Below, piece by piece: positions 24,415-37,074 of a DNA stretch of 64,000 nucleotides. Under the pieces are notes generated by a model, which was not told where the DNA came from, did no database searches, and saw only the letters and a list, made by a program, of their open reading frames with translations. Position numbers and translations under genes: made by a program. The stretch covers positions 5,642,001 through 5,706,000 of the forward strand of contig OY744467.1 in NCBI GenBank assembly GCA_963556145.1. Reading direction: 5' to 3'. The stretch's first letter is position 1. Each line of letters starts with the position of its first letter. Origin of the DNA: Hygrocybe punicea. Taxonomy: Eukaryota; Basidiomycota; Agaricomycetes; Agaricales; Hygrophoraceae.

Positions 24415-25030
24415 TTATTGCCGTTTTCAGAAAGGTTGTCACATCACACGTAACACGCGAATTTTGTCACTCTGGCACACGAAACATCAGTGAGCAGTTT
24501 CTCATCCAATTCTCAACATTTCCGTCTAATTCTTTCTGTTCTGTCATCCCCTCATCCCTCTCCAGGTGCACAACCAACTTTCAGGCCCCATTTCTCAAGT
24601 ATGGGCACGATCAAAATTTGGGCCTTGTCACCCTCTCGGAGAACATTTCTGGTGCATCGCGGGGAGATACCAAGCTGGAATTGGGCCGAAATAACCCAGG
24701 TATGTCCTGCCCAGATGCCCATGTAGTTTTTGTGCTGAATCACTTGAATTTTCACCGTAGGAAAACCCAGATGTCACCCAACGCCACCCTGACGCTGTGA
24801 GCGTATCTGCATTATCTAGTGGAGAGATGTTGTCCAGGAACTATATGGAACCTTTCATGGTATGTCTACCCCAGGTGCATGCGTCGCCATAAGCTGACCA
24901 TACTCAGTACTCGGCTTTACAGGCGGCTTGGAACCTCTGTACTATACTATCTACCTTCAGCCATTTTTCTCGACATCTATCCATTCTGTTTGTGCACGGC
25001 TGGTCTATCCTTCGTATATGAGACATGTAC
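24415..25030 (+). repeat. Left 616-bp inverted repeat
   Basis: Runs from TTATTGCCGTTTTCAG to about TATATGAGACATGTAC. Its reverse complement is 30005-30620. It shares open stretches with the partner in all frames, as expected for a duplicated non-coding segment. Confidence 0.85.
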
Positions 25031-25091
25031 TGTACTTATATAAATATATTTGTTGCTTGAGAGCCAAATCAAATCGTGTGTTACCGTGGAA

Positions 25092-26916
25092 ATGGCCGAA
25101 GATCATCCTTCCTCCTTCATTGCGACTTGCATGGGGAACGCTCAACAAAAACAAAGCCGAGGTCCCAAAGCACACCGGGCAGCTCCTGTCCCCAAGGACC
25201 TGCCAGTTGAGGCTGGCAAAAGCCCTACGCCCCCTCGTCCTCGAACACGTCCCAAACCAACGCCAGCCTACAAAGTGCGCGACGGACTAGACGACTCGGA
25301 GCCGGATGTCGAAGTGCTAGATCGCGACGAGGTATACAATCCACCTCCTGGCTCTGACAATGAGCGAGACGCCGACGATGTCAACATCCTTGTCAAGGAG
25401 CTTCTTGGGCCAGCTGGGGCTGCGGACGCAAAATGCAATGAAGAATTTGACGTCATCAGCTCGGATTCTGATGCTGATTCCGAACCCGAAGGTTTTCTGG
25501 TTTTTTATTGACATATTTCCTATGCTTACGCTAATTTACAGAAGCTCTCTGCCTCAAATTCAATATCCCTATCGGGACCGCACTGACATACAAAATTTTT
25601 CATCCAGCACCACTTGGAGTACATTTTGTAGCGAGGTTGCCGATGTGATGGATATTTGGCGTTCCGAACTCAAGGTGGCCTATAAGTTCAGCACATGGAC
25701 TGCCAAGGCGCGACCTCTCCTACTCACCAAAGCGACTCACCTTGCTGCGTTATTCGATGCCGCACGGACAGAGTTGAATCAGATGGCTAAGGCTAAAGGT
25801 ACAAAAAAGGCATTTCAGGTTATTCTCATCGATCAACGCGAAACGTCTCGCAAGGGTGGAAAGAGACGGGCAGACGATAAGAAGGACAAGGTAATATTTC
25901 AATTGATAATACTATGTACTGGACTGACTACATGCTTGGACAAGGTGAAGGCCAAGAGGAAGAAATGAGCGGACACGGTGTAGTAGATGTACCTGGACAG
26001 TCACGTGACTAGGATTCCCACGGTTGTGTTTCCTTAGTAGTACAGATCTCGTGTTGTAGCGATTATCATCACCATCATCACTCGATTCCATCCCAGTTCC
26101 CTCAGCCGACTCCATCCCTCCACAACGGATGAGGAGAGTGGGAACGACACCGAATCGGGGAAGAAAGTGCCGAAGACATCTGCCGATTACATTGCCGAGA
26201 TTACAGAGAACCTCAAATGTCCTCTTCACGACGGCAAACCCTGTGTCAAATATCTGGAGGGCCATCACTGCACCTTACAAATAACTGATCTAAGTCTCTG
26301 GGGCATGCTTCTCGTGAGTCTCGTTTATTTATTGCTTAACGAGACTCATTGTAGTCCACGTCAGGCAAACGGCTCATATGATTCAACCATCTCGCCACCT
26401 GTCCAGTTGAAGCTTGGCGACACTTCCTCTTGCCGGCACGTAAATGCGAAACCCGCTCAAGTTGCTGCTACAAGCGGTGCGGCTCAACCGATCATCATTC
26501 AGATGCCACCTCCATATGGTGGATCGAGGCACCACTATTCCCCGTACACCCCTCCATCGGCCATACCCAAAAAATCATCTCGCTCCCGACGTGATGGGCT
26601 GCACATCCACAGCTCAGACAGCATAGATTTCGATGACATCCCCAATGTCTTCCCAGCCATCCCCACTTGGCTTGCTGCACTCGACTCCAGTGCTCGGGGC
26701 ATCAATGGAGATAATTTTTCCCAGTATACTGATGCCATCCGGGCGAATGGGTTCAGGCGCATCCATGAGCTTGCCGGTGAAGGCCTTGCTAATGAGACTA
26801 TTACCCATTTCTCGACCGTTTGCAATATCCCAATTGGAATTGCGAAATGAATTCTCAAGTTTGCGCAGAAGGACACGGATCATATCAAGAAGGCTGAGAG
26901 GGCCAACAGGAAATAA
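25092..26916 (+). pseudogene. Accessory gene inside the inverted-repeat element, decayed
   Basis: From ATG 25092 an acidic, Pro-rich N-terminus (KPTPAYKVRDGLDDSEPDVE) leads to a 50-nt intron 25492-25541. EALCLKFNIPIGTALTYK follows. A one-base frameshift near 25600 is needed to continue into TTWSTFCSEVADVMDIW and a Lys-rich region that ends at intron 25891-25944 and KARKKK. A later segment (about 26100-26320) has TSADYIAEITENLKCPLHDG and CVKYLEGHHC, with Cys/His positions suggestive of a small metal-binding fold. The end (26640-26916) is helical with IPTWLAALDSSARGINGDNF, broken by TGA 26848-26850 before the final TAA. I recall similar uncharacterised basidiomycete proteins but know no function. 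It faces the transposase gene in the same element. Confidence 0.6.
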
Positions 26917-28063
26917 TGGGCAGTAGTGAAACATTTTCTTGTGTGTAGATAGTCCTACAATGTCTTCAACAGACTTGTAGTTATCAATATAGTGTTGCTG
27001 TTTGGTTGCTCAGAATGCAGAAAGTTGGGATCATTGAAAATTAAATATATATTGGCAATCATGGGGCAGCTTGCCTTATGTATGGTGAGGATGGAATGGA
27101 TGGAGTGTTCATAGAGCATCAATATGTTAAGACCTATGGATTATTGGACAAACAATTTGAACACAACTACTGTGTTGATGTCACTGACCTGGGTGGGGAA
27201 TTCTTACCTGGAGCCTTACAAGTTGGCATCAATGATGGGTCCCTTGAATTACAAAGTACCTGGAATAATACATCCAGCTCTAGTATTACCACAGCTAAGG
27301 CTAGTAGCCAGTAGCCTAGCCTGTTTTAGCTTAGCCCAGGTCTGGCTAAGCTAAGGCTGATGACCAGCTACCAGCTACAGCTACCTCAAGTTATTAGCTG
27401 TTGGCCATTTGTGTTTGTGACATGACGAGGGGTCCGTGCGTGAGATGATGGGCCATGATCACCCACAACCTCACTGTAACTGAATGGTGATCTTAGTCAA
27501 GTCTGGCTGACTGAGTAGAGGGAAAGCAGGTATTACAACAAAAACCAATTGAGGAACATTCACACCACTGCAGGTGCATTGCTAGTGGTGTAGATCTTGC
27601 CATCATGGCAATGAGTGATACAGGAAGTAAACAGGTTTGGAGGGGTGAACCACCATCTTGATCAAGGTCAGCAGCAGGATTGGGTGTTCCCCTGTCATTT
27701 TTGTGCCTAGCACCATGTCTCAATTCCTTTATTTAAGAGCAGGATTAAAATAGGATATAAATGAAGGACACATAGAAATGGACCAAGGGGCTGGGGTTTC
27801 ATGATTGGTGACTACAGCAGCAGGGGGTGGTGCAACATGACTGATGAGAGACTGAGTTGCACTGAGATGAGCAGGGTGGATGAAATTTCAATGTAGATGG
27901 GACAGTGTGTGTCGGTTGAATATGAAAATTGGTAAAGTCACAAGTCGAAAGCAGAGGCAATTAGCTGACTGCCAAGTGAAGAGAGGAAGACCAGGCAAAA
28001 CATAAAATGATGCAGGGTGGAAAAGTAGCCAGGCCAATGAAAGAGAGCAAAGATATCATCGTG
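26917..28063. other. Interior non-coding part of the two-gene element
   Basis: No supported gene. 27290-27390 contains a small TAGCC/GGCTA-rich palindromic patch. Confidence 0.4.
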
Positions 28064-28470
28064 GTCCATTGCTTGACTCAAAGCAGGCAATACTAACTGC
28101 AATTGATGAGCTGGTTGTTGTATTGTTGGTAAGCCTTGGTGCCAACTCCTTTCCTATGATGGGCAGTGATGCCCTTTGACGATCCTGTATTGCGATCGTA
28201 GACCATTACTTCACTCCAACCAGGCAATACTAACTCCCATTGATGAGCCGGTTGTTATATTGTTGGTAGGCCTTGGTGCCAACTCCTTTCCTATCACTGG
28301 CAGTGATACCCTTTGACGATCCTGTATTGCGATCATAGACCATTACTTCACTCAAAGCAGGCAATACTAACTCCCATTGATGAGCCGGTTGTTGTATTGC
28401 TGGTAGGCCTTGGTGCCAACTCATTTTCCCTGAAAACGAATGGCAGTGATGCCCTTTGATACTTGTGCCT
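28064..28470. repeat. Three tandem copies of a 137-bp unit
   Basis: GCAATACTAACT recurs at 28087, 28224 and 28361, and the following GGTAGGCCTTGGTGCCAACTC-type text recurs with it. The last copy diverges after about 28425. It lies downstream of the transposase stop. Confidence 0.8.
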
Positions 28471-28708
28471 GGCTCCTCCCCTCAACAAGCAAACTAGGGT
28501 CCAGCTCCACAGGCAGCCATATTGAATAATCCTTATCAATGTACAATTTTACGCACACAAAGCAAGGATTTGTTGATGAAAGTCTCAACCCCTCCACAAA
28601 GGTTACAAAGCAATGAAGTCCCTCAACAGATGTCAAAGCAAAGACATTGATAATTGCACAATTACAGAGTACAACAAAATATTCCTACATCAGCCTTGCC
28701 AGATGTAG

Positions 28709-29899
28709 CTACAAATATCCACAGTGATGATAGAAAGCCTCCGTGTCGTCTGCTGTCACTGTGTGCACTGATTCCCACAGTTGGCAAAAGACCTCAGCCT
28801 GCTGGTCAGGTGTTTCCATCACTGCACGCACTATGTTGCCCTTCCGCCTCATGTTGGACTTGATTGCTGAGAACGCCAGTTCAATCAGGTTGAAATCCGG
28901 TGAGTATGGGGGGAGAAATTCAATTCGCATACCTCTATAATCCAATGAGTACCTGCAAGGAAGCAGGATCAATGACATACCTTTCCTCGATCATTTCGGC
29001 AATTAGATTGGACTTGTGGATGCAGCAGTTATCCATTACAATGACGGAGTTGACTTCGGGAAAAGGATTCATCTGCTCAAGCAGCTCTTCAATGAATTTG
29101 GCGAAGCGAGATGTGTTGAATGACCCTTCGACAATCTTCACAGTCAATATCCCATCGAGGGAAATGGCAGGAAGTATGGAATATCTTGAATCACTGGTAT
29201 CAGTTACTGATCTTGAACAGATAAAGAAACAAAATACCGTTTGCCCCAAATGAAAAAGGCTTTTCTGACAGCACGCTGGCCCTGAATCGCCCAAGCGCAG
29301 CCCCGGTACGTTGTGCGCCGATCACAGGCACTCTCGTCTACAAATACTAGCTGCTCGGCTTGATACTGAAGGCCAACCCTTTGTATATATTCAGCACGCA
29401 GCAGAGCGCTCCTCTCAATAGCTACCTTCATCAGCTGTGTAGAATTATCAAAATCATCAGTTAGAATAGCTAAAAACAAAGGAAACCAACCTTTTTCATA
29501 GTATGCCCACTACGGTGCAAGGCTCTCCATATTGTGGATAAGGATACTGATCTCTGGGTGCTCAGCTGGAGCTGGTCGCGAAGTTCTTTGAGGTACGCGT
29601 CACAGTTATCATCAATACAACCTTGGAGGAACTGATGGGAATTTTGGTCAATGCATCAACAATCTCAAGCGATGACATACTGAAACCTCCTCAGAGGTCA
29701 AATGACGATGCCTTCTGATCAGCTGCTGGTCCACCAATGGCTTAGAAACTCGGCCAGTTGAGCGATGTTGAGCCAGAATCCTGAGGACTTGTCGTCGGCT
29801 TATGCCAGTGTAAGCGGCAATTTTGTCGAGATCTTCACATGGTGCCATCTGAACAATTGCCCAGCGTAGGTCTTCAGAGATTCGTTTGCCTCGCGGCAT
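28709..29899 (-). CDS. IS630/Tc1-mariner superfamily (DDE_3) transposase, 328 aa, apparently intact
   Basis: The enzyme would cut and paste the surrounding element. On the minus strand the exons are 29899-29681, 29631-29491, 29434-29238, 29184-28981 and 28934-28709, with introns of 46-56 nt (GT..AG). They join to 329 codons without a stop. The N-terminal HTH is in KIAAYTGISRRQVLRILAQH (about residues 25-45). The catalytic triad is read as D in LVFVDESACDRR, D in VIVMDNCCIHKS and E in LPPYSPDFNLIELAFSAIK. The start is the ATG of MPRGKRISEDLRW. It lies 106 bp inside the right inverted repeat. This is the only transposase gene in the window that looks intact. Confidence 0.9.
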
Positions 29900-30004
29900 A
29901 GTGATTCGGAGTCGTTTCAGTAGATCAACGTTGGCTTTGGATACCTAATATGGCAGTGTCGAGTTCAACGGCGAAGGGATCATTATTCAGGTAAAAACTA
30001 CATC

Positions 30005-30620
30005 ATACAGGTGTCATATACAAATAATAGACTAGCCGTGCACAAACTGAACAGATAGATGTCGAGAAAAATGGCTGGAGGTAGATAGTATAGTACAGAG
30101 GTTCCAAGCCACCTGTAAAGCCGAGTACTGAGTATGGTCAGCTTATGGCGACGCATGCACCTGGGGTAGACATACAATGAAAGGTTCCATATAGTTCCTG
30201 GACAACATCTCTCCACTAGGTAATGCAGATATGCTCACAGCGTCAGGGTGGCGTTGGGTGACATCTGGGTTTTCCTACGGTGAAAATTCAAGTGATTCAG
30301 CACAAAAACTACATGGGCATCTGGGCAGGACATACCTGGGTTATTTCGGCCCAATTCCAGCTTGGTATCTCCCCGCGATGCACCAGAAATGTTCTCCGAG
30401 AGGGTGACAAGGCCCAAATTTTGATCGTGCCCATACTTGAGAAATGGGGCCTGAAAGTTGGTTGTGCACCTGGAGAGGGATGAGGGGATGACAGAACAGA
30501 AAGAATTAGATGGAAATGTTGAGAATTGGATGAGAAACGGCTCACCGATGTTTCGTGTGCCAGAGTGACAAAATTCGCGTGTTACATGTGATGTGACAAC
30601 CTTTCTGAAAACGGCAATAA
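30005..30620 (-). repeat. Right 616-bp inverted repeat
   Basis: Inverted partner of 24415-25030. Small differences are scattered, for example ATCTGCATTACC versus ATCTGCATTATC and CTAGTCTA versus CTGGTCTA. Confidence 0.85.
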
Positions 30621-31334
30621 GTTGATTGTTGCTGGAGCCTGCTGCAGAAGCTATCCGTAACAACATTAAGCATTCAAATTGGACAATAAGTGAGATAAGA
30701 TTAAATTCTAAGACTTTGAGATAAGATTAAATTAATTCTAAGACCTTGAGATAAGATCAGATAAACTTTGAAATGAGACCATTATAAGATAAGCAAATGA
30801 GAAAGAGAATGGTTAAAAGGCAGAATTTTTTCCTTCCTATTACTCATAACAGATATTCTAATATTATTGGTTACCAATGAGTACCACATTGTTGGCAACT
30901 AATGCTACATTGATATAAATATGCTTGATGTGATGTATTTTCATCTAATTAACCATAAATTATCTGGGTTGACCTTGCTGTTATTATAGTGATACTGGAT
31001 GTTACTTATGATGTATCAGATCCGGTCTGGTAAGACTTCTCATTTTATGTTCAATTTCCTGATGACAATACTCTATTTTAGGACTTAACGGAATTGTGGC
31101 TGATGTTGTTTACAAATGTTTTCTTCAAGCCGCGGGTCGAGGGATTAAGAGTACGGACTTTGAAATTATAATTGGTCGGAGACTGATATTTCCTCACATC
31201 GGACATTAAATCTACGGTACTTTCCATGGAGCCTGCCGCTTCTAAACCTGGGCTTATTTCACATTGCAGTATATTATTTTCGGAAGCACAACGCTCCTAA
31301 ATTTCTACCAAGTCCATATTTCCTATGCCAATAC
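30621..31334. other. AT-rich intergenic region
   Basis: It contains three to four copies of a GAGATAAGATTAAATT-type unit at 30695-30770 and no supported gene. Confidence 0.45.
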
Positions 31335-31700
31335 TTGCAAACGGCTGTAACTGATATGGTTTATGCAAACACTGACTTATCCGTGCCGGATAGGGCCCTC
31401 ACCTCTCGAAAGTGGCTTGGCATGAGCCTGAGGCGATGTCTCGCCATGCCACCATTAGTCGAAATCATAACCCCCGTAACTTGGAACTTCCTTGGTATGC
31501 GCTCTGGAACACTCGATCGCCTTGCCATCCCGAACACTGCTGCGTCTCTCCACGACTCCCACTGTGTCGCCTGTGGATCGAAGAGGGAGATGGTGATGAA
31601 CCCGAACTCCAGCTTTTAGATGCAGACTTAGAGAATGACTCGATCGAGTACCAATTTGTACACTCATCGCGTTTCTTTTCAAGCTCACGCTCCCCCTACC
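31335..31700 (+). pseudogene. Remnant of an uncharacterised basidiomycete gene
   Basis: Two overlapping + frames complement each other: SVPDRALTSRKWLGMSLRRC, then in the next frame NLELPWYALWN and PRLPLCRLWIEEGDGDEPEL. The change of frame near 31465 suggests a broken gene. WYALWN with a following PLW-type block recurs in basidiomycete orphan proteins, as far as I recall. It converges on the next gene. Confidence 0.35.
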
Positions 31701-31724
31701 CCTTGCGAATAAAAATTTGCGATG

Positions 31725-34723
31725 TTACCCCATTTCTTGGTCCCTCGACGCCAAGTCTTGCTCCTCCGTTGAAATATTCTCCGGTTCATGTTCCCTCAAC
31801 CAATTTTTATGAATGTCCCGCAACAGCCTCAAGAACCTTTTTGCTGGCCTTCCTTTGGTCAGGCCTGTGTCATTAATCATCTCGATAATTCGGGGGTCTT
31901 CATAGCGTTCTCCTCCAGGCCCATACAACTCTAGTAGATCAAGGGTTTCAGTGCATTCAGAGCCCCATCGCGGATCCAGGTAAAGCGCCTTCAATACGTG
32001 GGACTATTGCAATATTTAGTTCACTGGATCCTGATAAAGCAAGATCGATGGACATCTAACCTTATCGACTGTATGACGCGACGACTTGAAGGGAGCTAAT
32101 CTGCCGTCCCATTCGTCCACCTTTCGCTGCACAAATCGGTACTGCTCCAATACCGTCGAGACTCTGGGCGGGGGAGGTATCGCCTTCAACTTCATAAAAT
32201 CAATCCAATGTTCATCCTCCACAATGCTAGTCTGAACCGCTCTCCAGATCGCCTCATCTACCTCCTCAGGCGAAGCGTCAGGTAGGGGTGATCCTTCCCT
32301 CTCCGAATCTTGGACTCGATAAGCCATTGTCGGACCATGAGTGCTGGAAACGATGATGCGGTCTCGTGGGGACTCAATCCGGTAACTCTTCCTTTTCTTT
32401 CGTGATGCGTTTGGCGAAGCCGAGGGGTGAGGGTTCGAGGATGGATTGTACGACGACGCCGGGGTGGGCGTACCATGTTCATTATCACGCGAGCGATGGC
32501 TAGAGTGTGCGTCAGTGTCATCGGAGGAGGAGACTGAATGCCTTCGTTTCTGCGGAATGTTGCGACTGGAATTTTGTCTCCGTGTCTCCGATTGAGGAGT
32601 GGCGCATGGTGATGGCGAAAAATCATATTCGGCAGACGGCACCCTGATTAATTTGTGCGGAATCTGTGGTCGTGAGGGTAAATTGCCGTCGGGAGGTAGG
32701 TTCTATGGGAGTAACATGAACATATTTATTAGATTGTTGAATAAATATTATATCCAAAGACCATCCACAAACCGCTTCAACGACAATATCAAGAGTCCTG
32801 AGTTTCGTCACGATAAGGTTCGCCGACGTAATGTCATCAACGTTATCCGCTGACACACGCAAGAAAAATTGGCGGTATTTTCCTCGCAAGGTGTATGCCT
32901 TCGCCGGACCTAGGTTCTGGTTTGAGTCAAATACAGGGATGATACAGGTGATACAGACCATCAATCCGCGCAGGGCTTGATTGAAGTGCTTGAGAGATGT
33001 CCTTGGCATCAGCCCAAAATCCATCTTCCGGGTCATCTGCAGGTCGTAGAGGCACCTTGACCTCGGCCAGCTGATGATCTGTCACACCACTACGAATATC
33101 GTCAATGAGAAGCGTGACCATACGCATCGTTCGGACGACGGAAACAAGGTCAGATGACTTGTTACCTTGTGCTAGAGGTGTGCAACGGATCAAAGATAAA
33201 CGATTGATGAGTAAGTGCTAGCGTCAGCGGACTAAGCAAGAACGCACCGGAATGATCACTAGGAATAGAATTTGCACCACGTGATTGAGAAGTAATCGAC
33301 GATGAATAATGTGTTGGATTTTGACTGGTTATTTGAGATAATGTCTCCGACATACTCGGGGACGGCGAGTTGGAACGGAGCGAAGATGATTCTGGACGGG
33401 TGGAATGTTGAGAAGTAGTGTCCGACGATGAGGGTAAATTGGTAGAAGATGACGCAGGGTCAAGGGTATGGTTTCTGTTGTGGTCGTAGTCCCGACGATA
33501 ATGGGGTCTTCCAGGAGCGGAAGTGGTGGCATTTGCAGGTAGGGCTGGATGAACGTGTTGTTCTGATGTAGATGGCAAGTTTGACGAAGAGGTCTGTTTA
33601 TCCAAGTTGCGTTGGCTCGATAATTGCGCTTTCTTGCTGGCCGCATTGGGTCTGGAACTCGAGGCCTTTGCATTGGTGCGTGGACGCTTAGAGGTTTGAC
33701 TTGTCGAGGTAGCCACCCTGGGACTCATGGTAGAAGAAGTAGCGGTACTGGTACCAGTAGAGCGGTCTGGTGAGAAAGCATTAATAGGATATGGTGAGGC
33801 ATGAACGACGCTGGGGCCGGCCGGGCTGGGAGTGGGCTGAATTGCCAAAGAAGCTGCTGGTCTCGCGATCCCATTGCTCCCGGACGACGTATATTCCGTT
33901 GATACCCGTGCAGGACTGGGGGCCGACTGGCTTCCTGGAACCGGTGGTCCTGAAATCGACGCACGAAACAAGGACGCGTATGGCCCCGTTCCAAAATTAG
34001 TCGAAGGTTCCACAGATGGCGTTTTCGGATCATTGATATACCCTCTCAAGCGAAAGCTACCAGTTTTGTCGGAGAATTCATCGTTAAAATGACGTGTCTT
34101 TCCCTTTTTCTTGGTGCCTTTTGTTCCCCTTGGTGGAGGTGGGGGCGGTGGAGGTAGTGGGGATGTGGAGAATTGGACCTCCTGGCCTGGGAGGAAATAA
34201 TTCTGAATGGTAGTGAGTTTGGGTGGAGGAGCAGCTTGGTAGGTGTTCAGCTGTGGGGGGACCGAGAAGGCAACTGCTTGGCGTAGAATAGGGCCTTCAG
34301 GAGGTGGTGTGTCATCGTCTTCTATCGGGGGAATAACGAGATCTCCGTCGTCTGAAGTGGGGGTGAAAGTGCGTTTCTGTCTCTAAAAATGAAAATCAAC
34401 AAAAAAAAAAGCGTTTCAGTCGAAGAATGCTTATGGGTTTAAATACCGCGAAAGGCAACCTCGACAGAGTGGAACGTACCTTATTACGAGGAGACGACTC
34501 CCTGCTACTCCTGTCAAACGTTTCCGAATCAAGTTAAAAGTATGTATCAGCGTTAGAGTGAAAGCGCCCAAACGTCAAAGAAAAAAATAACCGCGGAAAA
34601 TACTGACGACGAATCTTGCCCAGAGACGCCCTTCCTTCCCCGGCCCATGTCACTGCTGTCCAGCCGGCCCATTCTGGCGACTATTCGAGATGGGACAACA
34701 TCTGATTCGTTTCCATCGCTCAT
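31725..34723 (-). CDS. Uncharacterised 845-aa protein, Ser/Pro-rich and largely disordered
   Basis: Minus-strand exons: 34723-34608, 34510-34480 (31 nt), 34382-33248, 33171-32959, 32909-32773, 32702-32061 and 31988-31725. Phases close to 846 codons with TAA at 31727-31725. Introns are 49-97 nt. Residues 1-330 are mostly Ser/Pro/Thr low complexity with a poly-proline run near 34150 and a basic GTKGTKKKGKTRHF. A folded-looking central part (about residues 430-545) includes NKSSDLVSVVRTMRMVTLL and LRGKYRQFFLRVSADNVDD. A second Ser/Arg-rich stretch with a KKRKSYR patch follows, then a helical C-terminus (ALYLDPRWGSECTETLDLLE). Basic patches could be nuclear localisation signals. I do not recognise the family. 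The start is the first ATG (MSDGNESDVV). Confidence 0.75.
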
Positions 34724-35728
34724 GACGGTAAAAGAGACGGTTGTATGTAGCCAGAAGTGAATGGAATCTTTGAAAGAAACTGATATGCTTCAAGAACGCT
34801 TCAAGCCCAGCCTGGTACAGCAAAGGTACACGAAGCAGGGAAAGGGGGGTCAAGTAGAATCTGCATCTTGAAATATGCAACGAAGCAATACCGCAAGCCC
34901 CGACGATCACGTGCATGTCTCGGCCTCGAAAACCACTTCAAGTTCCACAGTGGGCGCAAGTGGACCTAGGGTGTCCCTGTGAAGCCACCATCAGAACTGC
35001 TGGCGTGTTCTGATCAAGAGGGCCCCTCGCTTCGTCTTGCTGTAATAAAACCACTAATGCTGGCTTTCTGCCTCTTATCCCAACCCTCGCAACTTCTCTA
35101 CTGTCTTTGCGAGCAGTCAACAGTCTGAGGCTTCTGTCACGATTCAAAACCACCTGCAAGCACCCATCTGCACATCAGGACACTATTGAGGGTCCATTAC
35201 CGCTGAGTTTTTCCTGTTTTTTTTTTTTTTTCACTCGCTGTCTCGTTCGCTGACTTTCACAATCGTCCGGGTTTGTTAAGAATCAGCGAAAGGGACTCCC
35301 TCATCCCGTTTTATCTTCATAGGCATGCGAACATAGACCCCAGCGGCGGCGGACTCCAATGTTTTGCGAATCATGGGACCTGGGTGGAAGGGTTCATCTC
35401 CGAACAGGCCCAGTGACCGAGTGAACGAGTGTGCTGCTGCCTTGTGTGTCGCCCCTACAGATATCATTGTAGGTCCCATATCGTTCCTTACTCAGTTGGA
35501 GGCGATGACAATCTGCATTAGAAACCCGAACCCCCGAGGTGACACTGACAGCTTGGCCGGAACATATAACTCGCATATCAGATCTACCTAGGCCCTTTTC
35601 CAGCTGGCGTTATTGCGGTCAGGAGAACATAATTTATTGCAAAAGGGTGAAGCGAGCAACCTGCAAGCGCAAAGCAATTTCATAAAATCGGAATCCGGGG
35701 CGGATCGTCGAGTGGACCTGTTTTTCGG
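34724..35728. other. Intergenic region, 1 kb
   Basis: No supported gene. It holds a T-run at 35217-35230 and presumably the promoter of the 845-aa gene on its left end and the 3' end of the amidohydrolase-like gene on its right. Confidence 0.45.
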
Positions 35729-37074
35729 TTAGGGCGATTGCTCGTACACCCTCTTCGCATTCAGCCCAAACACGCTATCCACGGCCTCCTGGTCCACACC
35801 CAACTCTAGCAAACTATCTCTCGCAATCTGATACCAATCTCCAGCATTGCTCTGAGAGTGAGATGACGGAGATGGTGATGACCCAAACATAATACGCGAG
35901 TAGCCAAAGGCCTCAACAACGGGGCCGACTATAGATAATTCCGATCAGATGCAGCTGAAGGAGTCAGAGGATGTGGATGTGGATACATACGATACATTCT
36001 GATCCTCCTCTTCCAGTCCTTCAACTGCTGGGACTCAGCCTTCTCCGTCTCCTCCGACTTTCCAGCCCAGAGACCCGAAGCGGGGCTGGCGCTCGAGGGA
36101 GTCACGGCGCTGATGGGGGTCTGGGAAAGAATCAAGTGAGTCGCTTTCAAGTGCATGGAAGGGGAAGGTGCGGTGGGTGTGGGTGCTTCCCATGCGGGCG
36201 GCAAGAATTTGATGTAGACACTGGGGAAGAGGGAGAGAGCAGCTATTTGCGTTTGGAAAGCACGGTAGGTAGGGTGGTTCATAAGTTGGACGAGAGGAAG
36301 CGTGTGGGCATGGGGAGGGGGAAGAACGTTGGCTTTGTGGAAACGAAATCAGTCAGGAAATGGTGATGGATGGAGGAACATATAACATACTCAAGACTAT
36401 AGGGACCGTCTTTCGCAAATCTTTCGTTGATTTGGTAATTAAATCCTCAAAGCTCTCCCAGGCAGCGTTCGCGTCATGCATATTGGCCTGAATATCAATA
36501 TCAACCGGCCGACCCTGCTGGAGCGCCCATCTCAGAGTAGCAACATTGTCGGACATCTTCTCGGTGTAGACAGTGCAAAGTGAGGTTGGGAAATCGGACG
36601 ATAGATATGTGGACAAGGCAGCGGGAATGTGGCCATCCAGGTGAAATGGAATTGAGACCGATAACACTTCGATGTTGGGCGGTGATGATCCCAATCTAGT
36701 GATCAAGAGCTGATGAGTGGGCGATGTGCGATGGGACAATGGATCCAAGGGCGAACGCACTCTTTGAGGACTTTATCCACCTCATCCTCCATCCCCTGCA
36801 AGGACAAAACAACCGCTGCAATCCTTTTACCTAGTGTCTCACCGACGTCCTGCTGCCACTGCACAAGCTGATTGGGCGTCGCAGCGACATTGGCGTCCAC
36901 GATGGTAAGAGGATGGGCGGTAGTTGGACTAGGGGGTAATTGGAATGTTTCGGCGGTTCCCGTGCTCGGGGGTGTGAAAGCGGAGAGAGGGAGCTTAGGA
37001 AACGACTTTGTGCCCTTGCGACGCTGGGAAAAGCCTGGAGAGGGTGGTACAGGAGGGATTGGGAAGTTATTCAT
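35729..37074 (-). CDS. Amidohydrolase-2-like protein, 386 aa
   Basis: Minus-strand exons: 37074-36761, 36695-36391, 36332-35991 and 35928-35729, with introns of 58-65 nt, giving 387 codons and TAA at 35731-35729. The C-terminal block FGYSRIMFGSS with LLELGVDQEAVDSVFGLNAKRVYE is the characteristic end of TIM-barrel amidohydrolase-2 (ACMSD/2-pyrone-4,6-dicarboxylate lactonase-type) proteins. Central GTHL-like and PHAHTLPLVQLM sequence fits a barrel strand. The usual N-terminal H-x-H metal motif is not visible; the region reads PLTIVDANVAATPNQ. The usual GSDWP after IMFG is replaced by GSSPS. Metal binding may be lost, so it may be a non-catalytic or altered paralogue. Confidence 0.65.

Larger units (their letters stand above)
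24415..30620. mobile_element. 6.2-kb element with 616-bp inverted repeats and two inward-facing genes (DDE_3 transposase plus accessory gene)
   Basis: Inverted repeats 24415-25030 and 30005-30620 enclose 5 kb. Just inside the left repeat an accessory gene starts at 25092 (+). Just inside the right repeat the transposase gene starts at 29899 (-). The repeats are highly similar by eye, so both genes would use the same upstream sequence. Outer TA target duplications, expected for Tc1/mariner, are not evident. An alternative is that a segment with the promoter was copied by an unrelated inverted duplication. Confidence 0.6.

Noticed and set aside
24330..24800. 156-codon frame in the left inverted repeat (and its copy at 30235-30666)
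   Set aside because: The first codons differ between copies and several other frames are equally open in the duplicated segment; more likely shared promoter/TIR sequence.
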